NCBI GenBank assembly: GCA_036170535.1
Contig: JAVHPJ010000066.1
Location: 1-55,836, forward strand
Direction of reading: 5' to 3'
DNA: 55,836 bases
Origin: SSF53 sp036170535
Lineage (GTDB): Bacteria; Spirochaetota; Leptospiria; Leptospirales; Leptonemataceae
The position numbers were made by a program, and so were the translations under genes. Below the pieces are notes generated by a model, which worked only from the letters and a program-made list of their open reading frames with translations, had not been told where the DNA came from and did no database searches. Shown piece by piece: positions 18,295 to 25,916 of this stretch (positions within the stretch are counted from its first letter, which is position 1; each line of letters starts with the position of its first letter).

Positions 18295-18551
18295 TTAGAT
18301 TCGAAATTTTTGGGCTAAGGCGATTTCAGGGTCCACGGATACCGCCAGAATATTACGGCCGGAAACTCGCTTGCGCGGACCGGGATATAGAATTCCGGAG
18401 TCGTCGGACTCGTTTAGAAACAAATCCAGCGCTTCTTTTGCGTTGGCCGCCAGTTTTCGCGCGTGTCAGCCTGCGTCCGACACCCTTTAAGTTCGATGCA
18501 GTCCGCCCAGAACCCGTCGCGACCTTGATGAATCTTAAACTGAAACTGCAT
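18295..18551 (-). pseudogene. HicB-family antitoxin, frameshifted
   Basis: From the ATG at 18551 the minus strand encodes MQFQFKIHQGRDGFWADCIE and LKGCRTQADTREN, the classic HicB partial-RNase-H-fold start. Then the frame breaks at about 18450-18455 (GAAAACTGGCGG). Shifting by one base restores LAANAKEALDLFLNESDDSG, ILYPGPRKRVSGRNILAVSV and DPEIALAQKF up to a stop at 18295. One missing base (for example in a TT pair) accounts for everything, and the total of 257 nt is one short of 86 codons. No hicA toxin is seen next to it; the upstream neighbour is the AlbA_2 gene, 31 bases away. It could be a decayed orphan antitoxin or a sequencing indel. Confidence 0.8.
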
Positions 18552-18582
18552 GTCAACTTGCTTCAGATGCTCACCCGCCCAT

Positions 18583-19734
18583 TCATTTCTTCCGATAGTG
18601 GCCAGATTCATCAAAACTCTGTGATCGAGGATAGCCAAAGGCGTTCCAGAGTACATCGCAGGGGTAACGCAGTAGAGTAATATCGAATTCCTGAATACTC
18701 TCAATACCTACTTCGGGCAATAGCAGATCAGATTTTTCACAAGCCATCCGCGCGAATTCCCCGGCAGGGACAGAAGCCCTTCTTCCGCCTACATTTAGAA
18801 CCGTGATACAAAGGAAAACCGGAAAAGAAACCTCCATCAACATGATCAGGTCGCGAATTTTTCCTAAATCGTTCACGAGGAGACTCTCGAGGAATTCCAA
18901 TGGGACCCCTTTTGTCGCGATGGCGTCGAAGTATTCTAAACAACCATTGCGAAACACCTGCAAAGATGAGCGTGATTCCGGTGCTGGCGCCCCTCGGAAA
19001 CTCAAAAAGCCTTCAAAATTAAAGCTGTTGTCCCAGGCACCGCCGTCGCCCAACGGCTTGCATAGTTGAGCGTGGCGCTCAATTTTCTGCAAATCTACCG
19101 CAAAAGAACTGACTATAGAAGCCAAAGGAACCAGATGAACCACCAGACCTATGTTTCCTTTGTCCAATATTCCATTCTTGCGTTCTAAGACGTACGATAT
19201 ACGCTCTTCCCTGAAGCGATCAAGATGGCGACGCCCGCTTCCACTATTCTCGAAGGCTGACTTAATTTCATGATGGTCCAATTGGTATTTCCCCGCAGAA
19301 TTTCTTGAGTAGAATTTGGAATTCTTTTCAAACCATACCATGTGGGGCGCAAGCCAGCTACGCGACACTCTAACCACCAAAACGAAAGTGCCCTCGCCAA
19401 TCGGGAGGAACTTCATTTCGAATCCCGCGATCCGCGGCGCGATCCCATGCTGACAGATTTCCTCTATTTGAAGGCGCAGAGCGTCCTCATCGACGACCTG
19501 AATCCCGGGAATCGCGATTGGGGCTCCTCCATCTTCCTCGACCCCGAAAATCAGATCGCCTCCAAGACAATTCGCAAACGAGGAAATGTCAGCGAGAAAT
19601 TCCTTTTTTACCTTTCCCTGCTGCAGGTCGCCAAGTTCTTTCTTATACTCGATCGTTTTGCTTTCTGGAATTCTGAGATCGAGCAAACGCTCGATATCTG
19701 ATTCCTGGACAGCTGAGATTGCTTTACCAATCAT
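18583..19734 (-). CDS. AlbA_2 (Schlafen-type) putative DNA-binding protein
   Basis: 383 aa. Residues about 12-165 form an AlbA_2 (formerly AAA_4, Schlafen-like) domain: LLDLRIPESKTIEYKKEL, then LADISSFANCLGGDLIFGVE, IAPRIAGFEMKFLPIGEG and KFYSRNSAGKYQLDHHEI. The remaining 220 residues have no recognised motif. Family knowledge: AlbA_2 proteins occur as regulators and in phage-defence islands, sometimes with RNase-like activity; none can be assigned here. The region is visibly lower in GC than its surroundings. The gene lies in the same direction as the XRE antitoxin upstream (68 bases) and the broken hicB downstream (31 bases). No clear ribosome site precedes the ATG. Confidence 0.8.
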   Translation of the reverse strand: MIGKAISAVQESDIERLLDLRIPESKTIEYKKELGDLQQGKVKKEFLADISSFANCLGGDLIFGVEEDGGAPIAIPGIQVVDEDALRLQIEEICQHGIAPRIAGFEMKFLPIGEGTFVLVVRVSRSWLAPHMVWFEKNSKFYSRNSAGKYQLDHHEIKSAFENSGSGRRHLDRFREERISYVLERKNGILDKGNIGLVVHLVPLASIVSSFAVDLQKIERHAQLCKPLGDGGAWDNSFNFEGFLSFRGAPAPESRSSLQVFRNGCLEYFDAIATKGVPLEFLESLLVNDLGKIRDLIMLMEVSFPVFLCITVLNVGGRRASVPAGEFARMACEKSDLLLPEVGIESIQEFDITLLRYPCDVLWNAFGYPRSQSFDESGHYRKK

Positions 19735-19802
19735 TTACAAAACACTCGGGATTTTTAATCTTTGCTACGCAGAAGACGGCGTCGGCGACGCAACTCGTCC
19801 CC

Positions 19803-20141
19803 TCAAGCCGACTTAATCAACGTAAGTTCTTTCTTCCGCGGATTCTTCGCGGTTCTCTTAGTGCGCACTTTTATTTCCAGTTCGAGACCAAGGCTACGAA
19901 CATAGTCAATCAGCGTTGAAACTTTCATATCCTTGCGCGCCTCGATTTTCGAAACGCCGGACTGGGAAAAATTTTCAATATCAACCTGCTTGATGCCGAA
20001 TTCTTTGCGCAGCCGGGCCAGCTTCAACCCCAGGATTTCTTCCTCGGCTTGTTTCCGCGCCTGCCTTACGGCCGCTCTGGACAGTCCGGCTTCTGCATAT
20101 TGAATAAAAGACGTGTATTTTTGCTTCGATTTAGCCGTCAT
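19803..20141 (-). CDS. XRE/HigA-like helix-turn-helix antitoxin or regulator
   Basis: 112 aa from the ATG at 20141, which has GGAGG about 9 nt upstream; an upstream TTG would add 14 poorly supported residues. A basic N-terminal helix precedes a lambda-repressor-type helix-turn-helix at about 50-90: LKLARLRKEFGIKQVDIENF then SQSGVSKIEARKDMKVSTLI. The SKIE..KDMKVSTL signature is typical of XRE antitoxins paired with RelE/HigB-like toxins. The expected toxin would be encoded just upstream and overlap it; only a 33-codon frame is there (20131-20232). It therefore looks like an orphan antitoxin or free-standing regulator. Confidence 0.82.
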   Translation of the reverse strand: MTAKSKQKYTSFIQYAEAGLSRAAVRQARKQAEEEILGLKLARLRKEFGIKQVDIENFSQSGVSKIEARKDMKVSTLIDYVRSLGLELEIKVRTKRTAKNPRKKELTLIKSA

Positions 20142-20232
20142 TTTTTGTATCCTCCAGATATTCTTCATAGATTCGCTCAGCAAGGCGGATCATCTCCTCG
20201 TAAAACCGCTTACGACCGGCCCCCGCCCTCAC
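20131..20232 (-). pseudogene. 33-codon frame, possible C-terminal remnant of a HigB/RelE-like toxin
   Basis: The frame starts with a GTG overlapping the TGA of the DUF1574-like gene (GTGA) and ends 11 bases inside the XRE antitoxin gene. It encodes RKRFYEEMIRLAERIYEEYL followed by EDTKNDG, which resembles the helical tail that ends HigB/Gp49-type toxins, and the overlap with the antitoxin is the normal toxin-antitoxin arrangement. The catalytic part is absent. It may be a truncation scar or a coupled leader peptide. Confidence 0.3.
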
Positions 20233-21407
20233 TGCGCCGGGAAGAATTCGCGCACAGCCTTGAGAAACGCAGCCGAATATTCAATCCGTCCGCGCGGCCC
20301 CATATGCGAGGCGTCGAGAAAAAGCGTCACGTCGCGTTCAAAGCGCTCGGGCTCAATTCGCAGATACCGCACATTCGGCTGGCCTGCGGCTAATTCTGCG
20401 AGCTGCACACGAATTTGATCAAACTCCGCTTCGCGTTCGGGAGCCAGGGGCAGGTTCGGCGTTTCAAGCAATACCAGAGTCGTTTGCGGATAACGTTGCA
20501 TGCCTTCCACCAGTGTGCGCAATTCCGTGTACAGCGCGGGGTCCACGCTGGCGTCGTAGCGCGCATAACTTTCGCGCCACGCGTCCAGCCGCGGATCGTC
20601 GCCCAGAAGCGCGCGCATTTCCGCGAGCGAACGCGCCGTCTGCGGATCGGCAGCGTCGCCAGAAGGCGTACCGGGAGTCGCGAAAGTCTGCGGTGCGGCC
20701 GGAGCTTCTCCACCGGGCGGCGGGGCAAGAATAGGCGCGCCGCTTGCATCAAACGAAACCAGTCCGCCGCGCAGGGGGCCAAGACCGGCCAGGGGCCCCG
20801 ATAGCTTTTCCATCAGCCGAAAGCCGATGTAGTGAAACTCCGAGTTATAACAGTGCACGTGCGAAATAAAATACGGCGCGCCGCGCTGCGGCAGACTGCG
20901 CAGCTTTGCGCCCAGAAATTCGCGCAGAATCCCGGAAGGATAATAACCGACGAGCGGTCGCCAGGCGTCCGCCTGATACCGATCCTTGTTAAAAACGTAT
21001 TTATCCGCCTCGACCACTAACAGGCGCGACGCACTCGGCGCGAGGCGCAGATGATCCTCGGCAAATGCGCGACGCAGTTCAATATTTGCGCCCGGCGCAG
21101 ACAACATGCCGACCTGATACGGCGAATTGGCTTCGATCCAATCGCGATCAAAGTCCCACAACACATGACTGGATCCGACGAAAACTATGTCCTGCGTCTC
21201 GCGAATCTCCGCGATGCGATTGCTGCGATCAAAGTTGGCGAACAACAAGCGATATGCCAGACGATCAAAGGCGACCAGCAGAATTAAAAAGATCGCAGCG
21301 CGCACGAGAAAACGCAGGCCCGGGTCTGCAATGCGCGCGGGGCTCACCCGCGCGAACCAGGCGGACAATCGCGATTCAGAATTGGAAGTATATGAAACTG
21401 GATCCAT
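20229..21407 (-). CDS. DUF1574-like SGNH/AlgX-type protein partnered with an MBOAT acyltransferase
   Basis: 392 aa. One N-terminal membrane helix (residues about 28-48, FLVRAAIFLILLVAFDRLAY) anchors an exported domain. EIRETQDIVFVGSSHVLWDF contains a GxSH motif as in SGNH-type blocks, and later DASHMGPRGR near the C-terminus resembles the DxxH block of SGNH hydrolases (FLDASHMGPRGRIEY). I recall DUF1574 as a Leptospira-centred family, and the match here is by overall look only. A Pro/Ala-rich low-complexity insert lies at about 220-255. The ATG lies 32 bases inside the end of the MBOAT gene, so the pair is co-translated. Likely role: acceptor-binding or acyl-relay partner in O-acetylation of a surface polysaccharide. 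Confidence 0.72.
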   Translation of the reverse strand: MDPVSYTSNSESRLSAWFARVSPARIADPGLRFLVRAAIFLILLVAFDRLAYRLLFANFDRSNRIAEIRETQDIVFVGSSHVLWDFDRDWIEANSPYQVGMLSAPGANIELRRAFAEDHLRLAPSASRLLVVEADKYVFNKDRYQADAWRPLVGYYPSGILREFLGAKLRSLPQRGAPYFISHVHCYNSEFHYIGFRLMEKLSGPLAGLGPLRGGLVSFDASGAPILAPPPGGEAPAAPQTFATPGTPSGDAADPQTARSLAEMRALLGDDPRLDAWRESYARYDASVDPALYTELRTLVEGMQRYPQTTLVLLETPNLPLAPEREAEFDQIRVQLAELAAGQPNVRYLRIEPERFERDVTLFLDASHMGPRGRIEYSAAFLKAVREFFPAQ

Positions 21408-22884
21408 AAAATACTCCCGCCAGTGCGATGATCACCAACAAGGCCGCATAGTAGAGATAGGCGCCGCCGTACGCCCGCCAGCGCTCCACGCGACGTTGCA
21501 CTCGCGCGCTGGAGTGTAAGAGCTCGAGCGCGACCAGAAGGCCGATGACCAACAGGCCGGTTTTGCGCAGCAGCTCTTCCAGCGGAAACACGAACAGGTT
21601 GCTGCGCGTCTCGGCGAACATATGCCGCGCGATATAAAACGCATCTTCGACATGATTCGCGCGAAAGAATATATACGTAAAACACACGCAGCAAAAGATA
21701 AAGGCGATGCGCACCGCTTTGACGCCGCCCCCGAGCCAGATCTGAGCGGCGCTGCTCGGAGTCTCAGGCGCCCGCGACGTCCCGGCCGTGCTCCAGGCGG
21801 CGGTAAGCGCGCCGGCGCGCGCGCCCTTAACCCGCGCAACAATCGAACCCAGAAAACGTTCCACGCACAGATACGCGCCATGTAAGGCGCCCCAGATGAC
21901 AAAGGTCCAGTTTGCGCCGTGCCAGAGTCCGCTCACTGTAAACACGAGCATCAGATTAAAATACACGCGCCAGCCCGCGACCCGGTTGCCGCCGAGGGGA
22001 ATATAGAGATAATCGCGAAACCAGGTGGAGAGGGAAATGTGCCAGCGGCGCCAGAATTCGGCAAAACTCGCGGAGAAATAGGGCCGCCGAAAGTTCTCCA
22101 TCAAATTCACGCCGAAGATGCGCGCTGTGCCAATCGCAATATCCGAGTATCCTGAAAAATCGCAGTACAATTGGAAGGCGAAAAAAACCGTGGCGATGAG
22201 CAGGGGCAGTCCCGCGTAGGTATGCGGGTCGTTGTAAACCTGATTCACGTAAACTGCCAGGCGATCGGCGACGACGAGCTTCTTAAAAAAGCCCCAGATC
22301 ATCAGCTGCGCGCCGGACAGGGTGCGCTCCAGATCAAAACGATGCGCAGTGCGCAACTGGTGCAGCAGATTCTGCGGGCGTTCGATGGGCCCGGCCACGA
22401 GCTGCGGAAAAAACATTACGTATAACGAAAGATATCCCGCGTGGCGCTCCACCGGCTGATCGCGCCGATAAACTTCGATCAGATAGCTGAGCGACTGAAA
22501 GGTATGAAAGGAAAGCCCGATGGGCAGCAGGATTTTCCAGGCGGAGCGCTCGTAGGTTGCGCCAAACCAGCCGAAGATCGTCGAAAGATTCGCGTCAAAA
22601 AAGGCGAAATATTTAAAGAAAAACAAGAATGCGACGTTCGCGACTATGCCGGCGATTAACCAAACGCGACGCGCGGCGCCGTCCCGGCGATCCATGCGTA
22701 TCGCAACGACGTAGTCCAGGGCGATGGTCACGGCCAGAATCAGGATATACTCCGGCACAAACCACATGTAGAACAAACACGAGGCCGCCAGGAGCCCGAT
22801 CCAGCGCCAGCGCGCGGGCGTTGCGAAATGCAGACCGACAACCGTCGGTAAAAAGACAAGGAACTCCAGGGAATTAAACAGCAT
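21376..22884 (-). CDS. MBOAT-family O-acyltransferase (AlgI-like)
   Basis: 502 aa, typical AlgI length. Multiple membrane segments run throughout (LEFLVFLPTVVGLHFATPAR at the start). Family signatures are clear: YFNLMLVFTVSGLWHGANWT and FVIWGALHGAYL contain the two conserved histidines (around 321 and 332). FFPQLVAGPIERPQNLL and FAFQLYCDFSGYSDIAIGTA are also typical. It should move an acetyl or other acyl group from the cytoplasm to a sugar outside, with the overlapping DUF1574-like gene product as partner. The polysaccharide is unknown; no biosynthetic glycan genes are adjacent. It is divergent from argJ with 133 bases between starts. Confidence 0.93.
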   Translation of the reverse strand: MLFNSLEFLVFLPTVVGLHFATPARWRWIGLLAASCLFYMWFVPEYILILAVTIALDYVVAIRMDRRDGAARRVWLIAGIVANVAFLFFFKYFAFFDANLSTIFGWFGATYERSAWKILLPIGLSFHTFQSLSYLIEVYRRDQPVERHAGYLSLYVMFFPQLVAGPIERPQNLLHQLRTAHRFDLERTLSGAQLMIWGFFKKLVVADRLAVYVNQVYNDPHTYAGLPLLIATVFFAFQLYCDFSGYSDIAIGTARIFGVNLMENFRRPYFSASFAEFWRRWHISLSTWFRDYLYIPLGGNRVAGWRVYFNLMLVFTVSGLWHGANWTFVIWGALHGAYLCVERFLGSIVARVKGARAGALTAAWSTAGTSRAPETPSSAAQIWLGGGVKAVRIAFIFCCVCFTYIFFRANHVEDAFYIARHMFAETRSNLFVFPLEELLRKTGLLVIGLLVALELLHSSARVQRRVERWRAYGGAYLYYAALLVIIALAGVFYGSSFIYFQF

Positions 22885-23017
22885 GAACTACGCCAGCGCT
22901 CCAACGGATAGCCGGCGGCCGACTCTGGCAATTCTTAAATAGCCTTCGCCCCGCCGCGTTCCTGTATTGACAGAATTGGCGCTTGCAGGGACCTTTCCTG
23001 ACAGGCGCTTCCCTGCT

Positions 23018-24262
23018 ATGATTCAAAATCATCCTCGCGACTTTCTGGCCGCCGGCTGGCACATCGGCGTTAAAGCGGCGCCCGCCCTGGATTTCGGGGC
23101 GGTCTTCAGTCTCCGCCCGGCGACGGCCGCCGCCGTTTTCACGCGCAATAATTTTCCCGGGCATCCGGTCGTCGTGGGTCGCGAACGCGTGCGCGGCGGG
23201 CGCCTGCAGGCCTTGCTCGTAAACTCCGGCAATTCGAATGTCGCGACCGGCCCCGCCGGTTTGGACCTGGTGCACGAATACTGCGCGGTAGCGGCGAAAA
23301 GTCTGGGCATTGACGAAAACCTCATTCTGCCTTCGAGCACGGGCGTGATCGGTCGGCCCATGCCGCGCGACGCACTGCTCGCCGGCTGCGCGAAACTCAA
23401 AGATAAACTCAGTGAACGCGATTTTGACACCTTTGCGGAAGCGATTCGGACCACGGATGCCTATCGCAAAATTCAGAACGTGGAACTCATGTCCGGAGCG
23501 CGCATCACGGGCGTCTGCAAAGGCGCCGGGATGATCGAGCCCAACATGGCGACCATGCTCGCATATGTTTTCACCGACGCGGCGCTCGAATCGGCTGATG
23601 CGGATCGACTCTGGCGCGCCGTGGTGAATCGCAGCTTTAATCGGATTTCCGTAGATAGCGACACGTCCACCAGCGACACGGCGCTGTTGCTCGCTAACGG
23701 CGGCGCCGGAGTGTCCGTGAGCTTCACGGCCGAGGCGGCCAGCGCTTTTGAGCGACTGCAACATCCGATCCGCGACGAAGACATCGCGCGCCTGCCCGGC
23801 CTGGACGGACAGAGCCGCGAATTCGTGAGCGCCCTTCTGCAATTATGCCAGTCGCTGGCGCGCCTGATTGTGGCCGACGGCGAAGGCGCGACCAAAACGA
23901 TCGAAGTGCGCGTGACGGAAGCGCGCGATCGCATGCAGGCGCTTAAGATCGCCCGATCAATTGTTAACAGCCCGCTCGTAAAAACCGCCGTGTACGGCGC
24001 CGATCCCAACTGGGGTCGTCTGGTAATGGCCGTGGGCAAAGTGTTCGACGAGCCGGTCGAAATGGAAAAGTTGCGGATCTATTTTGGCGAACGCCTCTTA
24101 AACGACGCCGACCCGGAAATGCTTTCCGTGCTTTCCAACTATCTTAAAAACCAGGACGTGATTATTCGCGTTTCCCTGGGCCAGGGCGAAGCGGCGGAAA
24201 CCGTCTGGGGCTGCGATCTTACCGAAGATTACGTGAAACTCAACGCCGAATATACGACCTGA
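23018..24262 (+). CDS. argJ: Bifunctional glutamate N-acetyltransferase / amino-acid N-acetyltransferase
   Basis: 414 aa from the ATG at 23018; an upstream TTG (22967) would add 17 unlikely residues. Arginine pathway: moves the acetyl group from N-acetylornithine to glutamate, and can also use acetyl-CoA. Seen: LVNSGNSNVATG near residue 68, and the self-cleavage site KGAGMIEPNMATMLAY with nucleophile T179, where the precursor splits into alpha and beta chains. SVDSDTSTSDTALLLANGGA and AVYGADPNWGRLVMAVGK are further family blocks. The C-terminus (TEDYVKLNAEYTT) is the usual one. It is divergent from the MBOAT gene; the 3' end overlaps the convergent ammonia-lyase gene by 34 bases. No other arg genes lie in the window. 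Confidence 0.95.
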   Translation: MIQNHPRDFLAAGWHIGVKAAPALDFGAVFSLRPATAAAVFTRNNFPGHPVVVGRERVRGGRLQALLVNSGNSNVATGPAGLDLVHEYCAVAAKSLGIDENLILPSSTGVIGRPMPRDALLAGCAKLKDKLSERDFDTFAEAIRTTDAYRKIQNVELMSGARITGVCKGAGMIEPNMATMLAYVFTDAALESADADRLWRAVVNRSFNRISVDSDTSTSDTALLLANGGAGVSVSFTAEAASAFERLQHPIRDEDIARLPGLDGQSREFVSALLQLCQSLARLIVADGEGATKTIEVRVTEARDRMQALKIARSIVNSPLVKTAVYGADPNWGRLVMAVGKVFDEPVEMEKLRIYFGERLLNDADPEMLSVLSNYLKNQDVIIRVSLGQGEAAETVWGCDLTEDYVKLNAEYTT

Positions 24263-25773
24263 GTTTTGCGCGGATCGGGCGCAAGCATGCCGGCGGTAAA
24301 GCGCGCCAGATCGCTATCGAGCGGTCGATCGCCGGCCAGCGGCGCGAATTCCGGCAAGCCTTCCGCTTTTGCATAAATCCGATTCTCCGGCGGCGCCGGG
24401 CCGGCCAGACCGGCGAGCTTCAGATCGTCGAGTTGCAACAGCGCAATCGCGAGGGCGCCCAGCGCTCCCGCGGCGCGCTCCGTTTGTTCATACGCCGTGC
24501 GCGCGGCCAACGCCGCCATCGGCACAATATCCTGGTTGCCGCCATTGGTCGGAATGCTCTGCAGCGAGTGAAACATAGCCCGACTGCGCGCTTCCGCGGC
24601 CAGGGCTGTCGCCGTCAGTTGCAGACCGGCGAGGCCGCTTTCGCCGCCGGGCGAGCGCGCAAGCATCGGCGGCGCGCCGCTCTGCGCAGGATTCAGCAGC
24701 GCGTCCAGCTGTCGATCCGCGAGCAGCGCGATTTGCGCAAGTATCGCGTTCAGCGCATCCGCAACAAAGGCGATGTGCTGACCGTAGAAGTTACCGCCGT
24801 GCAGAATCGCAGGCGCGCCCCCCGCGTCCGAAACGAAACAGAGCGGATTGTCATCCGCGCCGCCAAGCCCGCCTTCCAGCATGACGCGCGCTCCCGCGAG
24901 TTGATCCCGACAGGCGCCCAGAATTTGCGGCGCGCAGCGAATCGAATAAATTTCCTGGAAGGGGCGCGCCAGCGGCGTAAACATGCCGGCGCCGGCGCGA
25001 ATGGCGCCCGCGCTCTGGACATTGCCCGGATACCCGCGCGCCGCATGTAAACGTTCATCGAGCGCCTCCGGCCGCGCGCCCAGAACGCGATACAGAAGTC
25101 CGCTCAGTTGCTCTGCACGCGCCAGCAATCGTCCGGTGCGCGCCAGGCTCAACGCAGCGCGGGCCGCGCTGAACGAGACTCCGTTCACGAGCGCGAGGGC
25201 GTCGCGGGCGCTCAACTGCGGCGGCGCCAGTCCGAGTTCCGTCAGAATGTCGCGCGCCGGAACGAGACCCTCTGAGCGCAGCCAGTCGCCTTCGCCGGCA
25301 AGTCGTCGCGCAATCTGCGCCAGCGGTATCAAATCTCCGCTCGCGCCCAAAGAGCCGACTTCCGGAATCGCGGGGGCGCCCGCAGCCGCGAGGAGACGCG
25401 CACAGGCTTCCAGAGCCTCCAGTGAAACGCCGGAACGTCCCTGGGCCAGCGCCGCAATGCGCAAGAGCAGCGTGGCGCGCACGACAATGGCCGGCGCGGG
25501 CGGCCCGGCGCCGACTCCCAAATGCGCGAGCAAAGCTGCGCCCTGCTGGACCCGGTCGGCATGGGCGGCGTGCGCGGCCAGCGGGCCAAACCCGGTAGTC
25601 AGGCCGTAGATTCCGGCGCCCGCGTCCGCCGCTTGTTGAAGTTGTACGGCGCTTTGCGCGACCCGCGCACGCGCTCCGGGCGCGAATTCCACCCGCAGGG
25701 CGGGCGCTGCGGCCAGCGCCTCCAGGCTCTCCGCCGACCAGGCCCCGGGTATGGCTTCAATTACAAATCTCAT
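24229..25773 (-). CDS. Histidine/aromatic amino-acid ammonia-lyase (HAL/TAL/PAL family)
   Basis: 514 aa from the ATG at 25773 (AAGG about 8 nt upstream); a TTG at 25818 is a weaker alternative. The MIO cofactor triad Ala144-Ser145-Gly146 is in VGSLGASGDLIPLAQIA. Catalytic Tyr56 lies in YGLTTGFG. Other family blocks: PILHGGNFYGQHIAFVADALN-like region near 340 and SIPTNGGNQDIVPMA near 415. It removes ammonia from histidine or an aromatic amino acid, giving urocanate or a cinnamate. The selectivity loop reads ALLAHLGVGAG, where HAL normally has Ser-His, and NQDIV replaces the usual HutH block, so substrate is uncertain. No hutU, hutI or hutG is adjacent, which argues against simple histidine catabolism. 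It converges on argJ. Confidence 0.88.
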   Translation of the reverse strand: MRFVIEAIPGAWSAESLEALAAAPALRVEFAPGARARVAQSAVQLQQAADAGAGIYGLTTGFGPLAAHAAHADRVQQGAALLAHLGVGAGPPAPAIVVRATLLLRIAALAQGRSGVSLEALEACARLLAAAGAPAIPEVGSLGASGDLIPLAQIARRLAGEGDWLRSEGLVPARDILTELGLAPPQLSARDALALVNGVSFSAARAALSLARTGRLLARAEQLSGLLYRVLGARPEALDERLHAARGYPGNVQSAGAIRAGAGMFTPLARPFQEIYSIRCAPQILGACRDQLAGARVMLEGGLGGADDNPLCFVSDAGGAPAILHGGNFYGQHIAFVADALNAILAQIALLADRQLDALLNPAQSGAPPMLARSPGGESGLAGLQLTATALAAEARSRAMFHSLQSIPTNGGNQDIVPMAALAARTAYEQTERAAGALGALAIALLQLDDLKLAGLAGPAPPENRIYAKAEGLPEFAPLAGDRPLDSDLARFTAGMLAPDPRKTQVVYSALSFT

Positions 25774-25916
25774 GAAAACCTTGCCGACTCGTCGATTCGA
25801 CCTGGGGCGGGGCGGCAAAAACAGTTGCCCGCCACGTACCGGGGGCTGAACTGCACAACGGTCGTCTTACGTCCGCCCTGCGCGGCCCCGCAGCCGACGC
25901 CCGCTCACAAGCGTCA

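Noticed and set aside
18414..18704. 96-codon minus-strand frame covering the start of hicB
   Set aside because: Only the part after the internal ATG at 18551 looks like protein (HicB); the upstream half is out-of-frame AlbA_2 sequence, and the end is frameshifted.
22967..23000. TTGACA upstream of argJ as a promoter -35
   Set aside because: The -10 position reads GACCTT, too poor to support a call.
22874..23842. 322-codon minus-strand frame opposite argJ
   Set aside because: argJ motifs, including the autocleavage site, are on the plus strand; the antisense frame has none.
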